Assembly: GCA_014804185.1 (NCBI GenBank)
Contig: JAAVAG010000145.1
Coordinates: 1 to 8,327 of the forward strand
Reading direction: 5' to 3'
Source: Lachnospiraceae bacterium
GTDB taxonomy: Bacteria; Bacillota; Clostridia; Lachnospirales; Lachnospiraceae
Length of the DNA stretch: 8,327 nt
Shown here: positions 1 through 5,452 of the stretch, piece by piece
Layout of the letters: each line of letters begins with the position of its first letter
How positions within the stretch are numbered: position 1 is the first letter of the stretch
Notes under the pieces: generated by a model
What the model was told of the DNA's origin: nothing
The model's database searches: none
Seen by the model: the letters and a program-made list of their open reading frames with translations, nothing else
Program-made: the position numbers and the translations under genes

Positions 1-1012
1 CCCCCATCAGATACGGCAGAAAAAACACACGATTCTCACCCAGTTTTCCCACCGCGTCCTGTTCTTTTGCATAGTCTCCCGTCCCGATAATGTCGTCCAT
101 CCACCATTTATTACAGGAAGCCGCACTGAGCATGCAGCCCATCAGATGATAACTTCCGTCCGCATGGGCAAAGGAATGCAGTGCGTTGAACCTGTCCACT
201 CCGAACTTTTTCGACGAGATAAACACCGTGCCGCTGGTGCCCAGAGAGATATTGCACATGCCGTCTCCCACCGTTCCCGTTCCCACTGCCGCCGCGGCAT
301 TGTCCCCCGCGCCCGCAGCCACTTTCACGTTCTCCGGAATGCCCAGTTCCGACGCAATCCCGGGCAGAATGCAGCCCACCGCCTCATAACTCTCATACAC
401 TCTGGCAAGCTGTTCCCTGCGGACGCCGCAAATATCGCACATCTCCTCCGACCAGCAGCGGTTCTTCACATCAAAAAGCAGCATGCCGGACGCATCGGAA
501 ACATCGGTGCAGTGCACTCCCGTAAGCCTGTAGGCTATGTAGTCTTTCGGCAGCATGATCCGGGCAATGCGCGCAAAATTCTCCGGCTCCCGTTTTTTGA
601 CCCACAGGATCTTCGGCGCGGTAAATCCCGCAAAAGAAATGTTTGCCGTATATTCGGAAAGCTTTTCCTTTCCGATTACATTGTTCAGATAATCGCTCTC
701 CTCAAAGGTGCGTCCGTCATTCCACAGGATCGCGGGGCGTATCACCCGGTCCTCCTCATCCAGAATCACCAGGCCATGCATCTGGCCCCCAAAACTGATG
801 CCGGCCACCTGGCTTTTGTCCGCATCCCGCAGAAGTTCTTTCAGCCCGTCCATAGTCTGCGCATACCAGTCCTCCGGATTCTGCTCCGACCACCCCGGCT
901 GCGGGAAAAAGATCGGATACTCCCGGGAGACAATGCTTTGGATCCGCCCCTCTTCGTCCATCAGCAGCAGCTTTACCGCGCTTGTCCCCAAATCAATACC
1001 AATATATAACAT
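1..1012 (-). CDS. xylB: Xylulokinase (FGGY family), N-terminal part, cut by window edge
   Basis: Cytosolic sugar kinase that phosphorylates D-xylulose to xylulose 5-phosphate with ATP, feeding xylose into the pentose phosphate pathway. The 337 visible codons begin MLYIGIDLGTSAVKLLLMDE, the FGGY phosphate-binding loop. They continue with GGQMHGLVILDE (about 75-86), ILWNDGRT (95-102), FTAPKILWVKKREPE (about 130-143), LPKDY (154-158), the catalytic-region motif GAGDNAAAAVG (about 234-244, proposed base D237), SLGTSG (256-261) and MLSAASCNKW. These match xylulokinase rather than glycerol kinase or gluconokinase. Family members are about 490-510 residues, so roughly the last third lies beyond position 1. 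The ATG at 1012 is preceded by AGGAG (1018-1022) with a 5-nt spacer, which fixes the start. It lies downstream of the metQ terminator on the same strand and has its own promoter, so it is probably a separate unit. A related FGGY pentulose kinase is possible but less likely. Confidence 0.93.
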   Translation of the reverse strand, partial: MLYIGIDLGTSAVKLLLMDEEGRIQSIVSREYPIFFPQPGWSEQNPEDWYAQTMDGLKELLRDADKSQVAGISFGGQMHGLVILDEEDRVIRPAILWNDGRTFEESDYLNNVIGKEKLSEYTANISFAGFTAPKILWVKKREPENFARIARIMLPKDYIAYRLTGVHCTDVSDASGMLLFDVKNRCWSEEMCDICGVRREQLARVYESYEAVGCILPGIASELGIPENVKVAAGAGDNAAAAVGTGTVGDGMCNISLGTSGTVFISSKKFGVDRFNALHSFAHADGSYHLMGCMLSAASCNKWWMDDIIGTGDYAKEQDAVGKLGENRVFFLPYLMG

Positions 1013-1085
1013 GCCTTCTCCTGTCCGCGGCGTTTTCTCTTTTTTCACTTTGCGCCGCCTTATTGTTTTCCGGTTCTTCTTTCTT

Positions 1086-1100
1086 AATCATAATATGATT
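1086..1100. promoter_or_regulatory. 15-bp perfect dyad over the xylB -10 box (candidate operator)
   Basis: AATCATA and TATGATT are exact inverted copies around a single central base at 1093. The dyad covers the whole -10 box and the first 8 bases of the spacer, a position where a bound repressor would block polymerase. It does not resemble a cre site or a classical xylO sequence that I can identify. A chance AT-rich palindrome remains possible. Confidence 0.35.
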
Positions 1101-1115
1101 TCCGTATAAAATCAA
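1087..1115 (-). promoter_or_regulatory. Predicted sigma-A promoter of xylB
   Basis: Read on the minus strand, a TTGATT -35 box (1110-1115) and a TATGAT -10 box (1087-1092) are separated by exactly 17 nt. Predicted transcription would start near 1080 and give a leader of about 70 nt before the xylB ATG. The leader is purine-rich and can form a 6-bp GC stem (1027-1032 with 1053-1058) just upstream of the ribosome binding site. The boxes are seen directly; promoter activity is inferred. Confidence 0.6.
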
Positions 1116-1166
1116 GAATGTATGTAAAAGGAATCGGTCAGTTCCCGCTCTGGAACGCAGAAATAA

Positions 1167-1192
1167 GACGGCGCAGCTTTGGCTGCGCCGTC
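1167..1192 (-). terminator. Rho-independent terminator of metNIQ
   Basis: Perfect 11-bp GC-rich hairpin (1167-1177 pairs with 1182-1192) with a 4-nt loop, starting 14 nt past the metQ stop codon. On the minus strand it is followed by TTATTT, a short and imperfect U tract. It closes the methionine importer operon and separates it from xylB. Confidence 0.85.
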
Positions 1193-1205
1193 CTTAGTCA
1201 TTTTA

Positions 1206-2030
1206 TCATTGAAACGGTACTACCGCTCCCTGATAGGTGTCATTGATAAACTGTGTGATTTCATCGGATTTCAGGACCTCCACCAGTGCCTGCACATCCT
1301 TGTGGTCCTCCGCGCCTTCTCTCACCGCGATGACGTTCACATATGTCCTTGCGGCCTCGGAATCCGCCAGTTCATAGGCCAGCGCGTCCGTCTTAACGTT
1401 GAATCCCGCCTGCATTGCATAGTTCCCGTTCAGTACGCCGAAAGAGACATCCGGCAGTGTCCTTGCCACCTGCGCCGCGTCCAGTTCCACGATCTTGACA
1501 TTGAAAGGATTCTCCGCGATATCGTTGACTGTGGCCGTCACGCCCGCGCCCTCTCTCAGTGTGATAATACCGTTGTCCTGCAAAAGAAGCAGCGCCCGGG
1601 CCTCGTTAGTCGTGTCATTGGGTACGGCGATGGTACTGCCCTCTTTCAGATCCGCAAGATCCGTCTCCTGTCCGGGATAGATGCCCAGAGGCTCATAATG
1701 GATCTCGCCGATATTGACAAGGTGTGTATTTTTTTCTTCGTTAAACTGATTCATATAGGGGGAATGCTGGAAGAAATTACAGTCAAAATCCCCTGCCTCA
1801 ACCACCTCGTTGGGCTGCACATAATCGTCGAACACCGTGATCTCCAGCTTGTATCCCTTTGCCTCCAGCAGAGGTTTCGCCGCTTCCAGAATCTCCGCAT
1901 GGGGCACTGCCGAAGCCGCCACTTTGATGGTATCGTCGTCCGGCGCCACCTTGTCCTTGCCGCCGCAGCCTGTCAGGGATGCCGCGGCAAACGCCGCAGC
2001 CGTTAAAATCAGCAACCATTTCTTTTTCAT
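1206..2030 (-). CDS. metQ: Methionine ABC importer substrate-binding lipoprotein MetQ
   Basis: Binds methionine outside the membrane and delivers it to the MetNI transporter. The 274-residue product starts with a lipoprotein signal peptide: MKKKW, a hydrophobic Ala/Leu stretch, then lipobox LTGC with lipidated C22. The mature NlpA/MetQ fold (about 35-274) shows VAASAVPHAEIL (38-48 region), FFQHSPYMNQF (86-96), NDTTNEAR (138-145) and VLNGNYA (199-205), all typical of the family; N138, N142, R145, N201 and N203 lie where ligand-binding residues are expected. Length is normal. The ATG at 2030 follows GAGGAGGAGA (2037-2046) with a 6-nt spacer. It is the last gene of the operon, 91 nt after metI, and is followed by a terminator. 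Some family members bind D-Met, Met sulfoxide or dipeptides, so exact ligand preference is not settled by sequence. Confidence 0.95.
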   Translation of the reverse strand: MKKKWLLILTAAAFAAASLTGCGGKDKVAPDDDTIKVAASAVPHAEILEAAKPLLEAKGYKLEITVFDDYVQPNEVVEAGDFDCNFFQHSPYMNQFNEEKNTHLVNIGEIHYEPLGIYPGQETDLADLKEGSTIAVPNDTTNEARALLLLQDNGIITLREGAGVTATVNDIAENPFNVKIVELDAAQVARTLPDVSFGVLNGNYAMQAGFNVKTDALAYELADSEAARTYVNVIAVREGAEDHKDVQALVEVLKSDEITQFINDTYQGAVVPFQ

Positions 2031-2068
2031 AATAAATCTCCTCCTCAGTGATAACTTTTTTATATAAT

Positions 2069-2130
2069 ATCCGGTACTTTTTGTGACCCGGTATATCTCC
2101 TGTCACCTGGTACATCCCTTTCTACCTGGT
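2069..2130 (-). repeat. Short degenerate tandem repeat at the metI-metQ junction
   Basis: On the minus strand, units of 19, 19 and 17 nt plus a partial fourth each begin ACC(A/G)GG(T/A): 2112-2130, 2093-2111, 2076-2092 and 2069-2075. The first two units agree at about 13 of 19 positions. The first unit contains the last codons and stop of metI, so the array grows out of the gene end. No hairpin or known element explains it. Confidence 0.35.
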
Positions 2131-2787
2131 CAGCCTGCGGTCCAGTTTTTTGGACAGCTTTGTCCCTGCCGCCTGCATGACCTGCACCAGTACGACCAGC
2201 AGTATGACCGTCACAAACATGATTCCTTCCTCATAACGGTTATATCCGTACTGTATGGCGATACTGCCCAGTCCGCCGCCGCCCACGGCTCCCGCCATGG
2301 CGGAATATCCCAGAATCGTCCCCAGGGCGATGGTGGCGTTGATCAGAAGCGATGTCCGCGCCTCCGCCAGAAGCACTTTCCAGATGATTGTCCACAGACC
2401 GGCTCCCATGCTCTGCGCGGCCTCTATAACCCCCGGATCCACCTCCAGCAGGGAGGATTCCACCATACGCGCCACAAAGGGCGCCGCCGCCGCGATCAGC
2501 GGGACGATGGTCGCCGCCACCCCATAGCTCTTTCCCACCAGAAATCTGGTAAGCGGGATCAACATGATCATCAGAATCAGGAACGGAACGCTCCTGACAA
2601 TATTAACGATAAAGTCCAGTACCTTATACACCACGGCGTTGGGTTTCAGCCCTCCCTTTGCCGTCACCACCAGGGCAATTCCCAGCGGAAGCCCCAGGAC
2701 ATAGGCAAAAAACGTGGAAACAAGGGTGATGAACACGGTCACAAACGTGCCTTCCACCAGCATTCCTATGACTGCGCTATTCCACAT
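2122..2787 (-). CDS. metI: Methionine ABC importer permease MetI
   Basis: Integral membrane subunit of the methionine importer; it forms a dimer that couples to MetN. The 221-residue protein is of normal family length and has about five hydrophobic segments: roughly 10-42, 55-80, 88-106, 145-170 and 186-207. The cytoplasmic coupling loop EAAQSMGAGLWTIIWKVLL (122-140) is the EAA motif of binding-protein-dependent permeases, with the usual LP replaced by LL-A. Downstream GYSAMAGAVGGGGLG (160-174) is a hallmark of MetI. The start codon lies inside the end of metN (11-nt overlap), preceded by GGAGGAGG within metN, so translation is probably coupled. It ends with TAG at 2122-2124. Confidence 0.95.
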   Translation of the reverse strand: MWNSAVIGMLVEGTFVTVFITLVSTFFAYVLGLPLGIALVVTAKGGLKPNAVVYKVLDFIVNIVRSVPFLILMIMLIPLTRFLVGKSYGVAATIVPLIAAAAPFVARMVESSLLEVDPGVIEAAQSMGAGLWTIIWKVLLAEARTSLLINATIALGTILGYSAMAGAVGGGGLGSIAIQYGYNRYEEGIMFVTVILLVVLVQVMQAAGTKLSKKLDRRLTR

Positions 2788-3787
2788 ATCCCGTTACCTC
2801 CTCCACCGTCAGTTTCCGTTCTCTCAGATATGTAATCATCTTTTCCGCCATGGGCGCATCCTCGGGAAGCTGCAGCACCATATGCCCGTGCGCCCTGCCC
2901 CCTATATCTTCCGTTTCCGCCTTCATAATGTTCACCGGACATCTGCATTCCAGCACCATATTGGCGATCACGGGCTCAAAAGAAGAATTTCCGTCAAACA
3001 CCACCCGGATACAGCGCTTGCCCTGCATCACCGGATACCGGTGGACCATCTGGAAGATCAGCTTTCTGGCGGCTGCGGTGCGGGGCGCGGAAAATACCTG
3101 TTCCACCGTTCCGCTCTCGGCCAGCGTCCCTCCGTCAATGATCGCCACATGACTGCATATCTCCTGCACAACGGACATCTCATGGGTGATGATGACGATG
3201 GTGATGCCATACTGCTCGTTGATCTCCCGGAGCAGCTTCAATATGGATCTGGTGGTAGTTGGGTCCAGCGCGCTGGTAGCCTCGTCGCACAGCAGAATCT
3301 TCGGATGATTGGCCAGCGCCCTGGCGATGGCCACGCGCTGCTTCTGTCCGCCGGACAGCTGCACCGGGTAGGCGTCCGCCTTTTCCTCCAGCCCCACGAT
3401 CTCCAGAAGTTCTCTGGCGCGTTTTCTGGCATCAGAGCGCTTTTTACCGACGATCTCCATGGGAAAACAGACATTGTCAAGTACCGTGCGCTGCATCAGC
3501 AGATTAAAGTGCTGGAAAATCATTGCAATCTGCGTCCGCATTTCCCGCAGCCCCCTGTCGTCCAGCGCCCCCAGATCCTGTCCCTCTATCAGCACCGTTC
3601 CGCCTGTGGGTCTCTCCAGGAAATTCAGACAGCGCACCAGCGTGCTCTTTCCCGCTCCGCTCATTCCGATGATCCCGTAAATATCGCCTCTGCCGATCTC
3701 CAGACTGATGTCTTTCAGCGCCTCCACCTGATTGTCTTTTCCCACAAAAGTCTTCGATACATGCTGTATCTTTATGATTTCGTCCAT
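2777..3787 (-). CDS. metN: Methionine ABC importer ATP-binding protein MetN
   Basis: Cytoplasmic ATPase that powers methionine import through MetI. From the ATG at 3787 the protein has 336 residues, close to the usual 340. The ABC domain shows Walker A GMSGAGKST (41-49), Q-loop Q92, signature LSGGQ (144-148), Walker B ILLCDE (164-169) and switch H202 in THEMSVV. The C-terminal part (about 255-336) corresponds to the NIL/ACT-like domain that binds methionine and inhibits transport in characterised homologues. The reading frame stays open upstream to 3943, but that would begin upstream of the predicted -35 box. ATG 3787 has GAGGA (3795-3799) with 7-nt spacing and is where family homology begins, so it is preferred. 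It is the first gene of the metNIQ operon and overlaps metI by 11 nt. Confidence 0.95.
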   Translation of the reverse strand: MDEIIKIQHVSKTFVGKDNQVEALKDISLEIGRGDIYGIIGMSGAGKSTLVRCLNFLERPTGGTVLIEGQDLGALDDRGLREMRTQIAMIFQHFNLLMQRTVLDNVCFPMEIVGKKRSDARKRARELLEIVGLEEKADAYPVQLSGGQKQRVAIARALANHPKILLCDEATSALDPTTTRSILKLLREINEQYGITIVIITHEMSVVQEICSHVAIIDGGTLAESGTVEQVFSAPRTAAARKLIFQMVHRYPVMQGKRCIRVVFDGNSSFEPVIANMVLECRCPVNIMKAETEDIGGRAHGHMVLQLPEDAPMAEKMITYLRERKLTVEEVTGYVE

Positions 3788-3792
3788 TCCAT

Positions 3793-3822
3793 TTTCCTCA
3801 TTTCTGCACAGCCCTGAGGAAA
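3793..3822 (-). promoter_or_regulatory. Hairpin hiding the metN ribosome binding site
   Basis: On the minus strand TTTCCTCA (3815-3822) is the exact reverse complement of TGAGGAAA (3793-3800), with a 14-nt loop. The second arm contains the metN Shine-Dalgarno GAGGA. The first arm overlaps CTGATTT (3820-3826), which is also complementary to AAATCAG at the predicted 5' end (3900-3906). The two pairings cannot form together. The pairing potential is seen; regulation is inferred. Confidence 0.45.
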
Positions 3823-3842
3823 TCAGCCATGTCGGCCCGGGG

Positions 3843-3882
3843 TTTTGCCCTGGCATTCTGCCCCCGGCGTTTTCCCCCGGCA
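3843..3882 (-). repeat. Three-copy GC-rich tandem repeat in the metN leader
   Basis: Contiguous units on the minus strand: TGCCGGGGGAAAA (3870-3882), CGCCGGGGGCAGAA (3856-3869) and TGCCAGGGCAAAA (3843-3855). A weaker CCCCGGGCCGACA follows at 3830-3842. The fourth unit can pair with the second through CCGGGG/CCCCGG. All lie in the untranslated leader between promoter and ribosome site. Confidence 0.5.
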
Positions 3883-3908
3883 CGCCGCCGTTTCCCGAAC
3901 TGATTTGG

Positions 3909-3937
3909 ATTGTATCATCCCGTGCAGATATTGTCAA
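3909..3937 (-). promoter_or_regulatory. Predicted sigma-A promoter of metNIQ
   Basis: Minus-strand TTGACA (-35, perfect, 3932-3937) and TACAAT (-10, 3909-3914) are spaced by 17 nt. Transcription is expected to start around 3901-3904, giving a leader of about 115 nt. This places the long GC-rich segment 3788-3903 in the mRNA. Confidence 0.75.
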
Positions 3938-3998
3938 TTTCAATATATCTATAGTTAGTTATTTACTTTTCCTATTGCTCGTCTGATTCCATTTTATT

Positions 3999-4027
3999 TT
4001 GACATTCCCGCCAAAACACTATATGAT
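3999..4027 (+). promoter_or_regulatory. Predicted sigma-A promoter of aroA
   Basis: TTGACA (3999-4004) and TATGAT (4022-4027) with a 17-nt spacer, a near-consensus promoter. Start is expected near 4034, about 48 nt before the aroA ATG. TGATAA is repeated directly at 4024-4029 and 4034-4039, one helical turn apart. The metN promoter fires the other way; the two -35 boxes are separated by 61 bp of AT-rich DNA with no clear operator. Confidence 0.75.
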
Positions 4028-4044
4028 AATGTCTGATAAGCACT

Positions 4045-4058
4045 CTGTATCATTACAG
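4045..4058 (+). other. Small inverted repeat in the aroA 5' leader
   Basis: CTGTA-TCAT-TACAG: perfect 5-bp arms around a 4-nt centre, between the predicted transcription start and the ribosome binding site. It could be a small mRNA hairpin or a protein site. It is short enough to be chance. Confidence 0.2.
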
Positions 4059-4081
4059 CATAAGAAAGGACCTGCTATATC

Positions 4082-5413
4082 ATGAAACAAACCGCACTCT
4101 CCCCCGACGATTCCCGCAAAATACCATGCCTGGCGGGTAAAGATCTGACCGGCAGACATCTGACCGTCACTGTTCCCGGCTCCAAGAGCATTACCAACCG
4201 GGCGCTTCTGCTGGCCACTCTGGCAGACGGCGTCAGCACCCTGCGCGGCGCGCTGTTTTCCGATGACTCCCGCAGCTTTTTAAAATGTATACAGGATCTT
4301 GGATTTGCCGCCTATGCGGACGAAGAGACCAAATGCATCACCGTCACCGGCCTGGGCGGCAGGCCTCCTGTGGATACGGCCTCCGTTTATGTGGGAAGCG
4401 CCGGGACGGCGGCAAGATTTCTCACCGCCTATCTTGGCGCCTGTGAGGGCATCTGGCATCTGGATGCATCCCCCCAGATGCGCCGCAGGCCCATGGCGCC
4501 CCTTCTGGAGTCGCTGCAGCGTCTGGGCTGTGAGGTTTCCTGCGGCGACAAGCCGGGTTTTTTCCCTTTCACGCTTCGAAGCCGCGGTTTTCAAAGCGGC
4601 AGAATCAGTGTGAACATAGCGGACAGCAGCCAGTTTCTCAGCGCTCTGCTGATCTCTGCCTGTCTGTCCGGACATACCATGGAAATTGAGACAAAGGGAA
4701 CCCACGGCATGGCATATATTGATATGACCTGCCGGATGATGGAACAGTTCGGTATACACACAGAAATTACCCGGACGCCGGACACCGTATTTACCGTCCC
4801 CGCCGGACAGGCCTGCCGTGCGCTGGATTATCAGATCGAACCCGATTTGTCGGCCGCCTGCTATTTTTACGCCATGGCCGCCGTCCTGGGAATCTCCGTA
4901 ACCGTCCGCCACGTCTCTTCCTCCTCCATGCAGGGGGATCTCCGGTTTCTGGATGTGCTTGTGCGGATGGGCTGCATCCGCCGCGAAACGCCGGAGGGCA
5001 TCTGTATCACCGGACCGGCAGGCGGACGTCTGAAAGGAGTCTCTGTGGATATGTCCTCTTTTTCCGACCAGGCCATCACGCTGGCGGCTATCGCCCCCTT
5101 TGCGGACAGCCCCACCGTGATCACGGGTATCGGACATATCCGTTTTCAGGAGAGCGACCGCATCCGCGCCATCGTCACACAGCTGTCCGGAATGGGGATC
5201 CGCTGTGAGGAAAGCCGGGACAGTATTACCGTTTACCCGGGCACTCCCTCGGCGCACGCCGTAGACACCTATGAGGACCACAGAATGGCTATGGGCTTTT
5301 CTCTGACCGGACTGCGCGTTCCCGGCATCCGCATCCGCAATCCGCAGTGCTGCGGCAAGACATTTGAGAATTATTTCGACGTTCTGGACGCCTGTGTTGC
5401 GGAATGTCTCTGA
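4082..5413 (+). CDS. aroA: 3-phosphoshikimate 1-carboxyvinyltransferase (EPSP synthase)
   Basis: Joins shikimate 3-phosphate and phosphoenolpyruvate to make EPSP, the sixth step of the shikimate pathway to aromatic amino acids; cytosolic. The 443-residue protein is slightly longer than the usual 425-435, with a short N-terminal extension. Active-site elements by position: PGSKSITNR (32-40; K35, R40), GSAGTAAR (105-112), RRRPM (134-138), DSSQF (181-185), SDQAITLA (328-335; D329), ESDR (357-360), DHRMAMGF (399-406) and GKTF (425-428; K426). Two signature positions differ from E. coli: Ser106 where Asn94 is found, and Gln356 before ESDR where Lys or His is usual. Catalytic Asp, Glu, Arg and Lys residues are all present, so it should be active. 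ATG 4082 has AAAGGA at 4065-4070, an 11-nt spacer that is rather long. It is transcribed divergently from metNIQ and followed 39 nt later by the carbamate kinase gene. Confidence 0.95.
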   Translation: MKQTALSPDDSRKIPCLAGKDLTGRHLTVTVPGSKSITNRALLLATLADGVSTLRGALFSDDSRSFLKCIQDLGFAAYADEETKCITVTGLGGRPPVDTASVYVGSAGTAARFLTAYLGACEGIWHLDASPQMRRRPMAPLLESLQRLGCEVSCGDKPGFFPFTLRSRGFQSGRISVNIADSSQFLSALLISACLSGHTMEIETKGTHGMAYIDMTCRMMEQFGIHTEITRTPDTVFTVPAGQACRALDYQIEPDLSAACYFYAMAAVLGISVTVRHVSSSSMQGDLRFLDVLVRMGCIRRETPEGICITGPAGGRLKGVSVDMSSFSDQAITLAAIAPFADSPTVITGIGHIRFQESDRIRAIVTQLSGMGIRCEESRDSITVYPGTPSAHAVDTYEDHRMAMGFSLTGLRVPGIRIRNPQCCGKTFENYFDVLDACVAECL

Positions 5414-5425
5414 AAATGCTATACT
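5397..5425 (+). promoter_or_regulatory. Candidate internal promoter for the carbamate kinase gene
   Basis: TTGCGG (5397-5402), 17-nt spacer, TATACT (5420-5425), with a TGC extended -10 immediately upstream (5417-5419). It overlaps the last codons and stop of aroA. It would start transcription near 5432, just before the AAAGGAG ribosome site (5435-5441). Read-through from aroA is also likely since no terminator lies between the genes. Confidence 0.45.
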
Positions 5426-5452
5426 GGCAATGGGAAAGGAGCACGGAATCAA

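Noticed and set aside
146..1109. Plus-strand open frames opposite xylB
   Set aside because: The minus strand encodes a clear xylulokinase through the whole region. The plus-strand products have no recognisable motifs.
1798..2115. A 105-codon minus-strand frame running from the metI-metQ gap into metQ
   Set aside because: It overlaps metQ in another frame for most of its length, and its product is not protein-like. The true metQ frame has the lipobox and a strong ribosome site.
2714..3817. A 367-codon plus-strand frame opposite metN
   Set aside because: It is antisense to a fully motif-supported ABC ATPase and has no homology features of its own.
3798..3830. A 10-residue upstream reading frame (MADFLRAVQK) whose TGA overlaps the metN Shine-Dalgarno
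   Set aside because: It has no ribosome site of its own and no regulatory run of methionine codons. The overlap with the hairpin is interesting but is better explained by RNA structure.
3830..3896. Possible G-quadruplex in the metN leader (several GGG and GGGGG runs)
   Set aside because: The loops between runs are 8-15 nt and C-rich partners are nearby, so ordinary stems are more probable.
3788..3943. A 52-codon N-terminal extension of MetN, open in frame up to 3943
   Set aside because: The extended start would lie upstream of the predicted -35 box, and the extension has no family homology. ATG 3787 has a good ribosome site and fits the normal MetN length.
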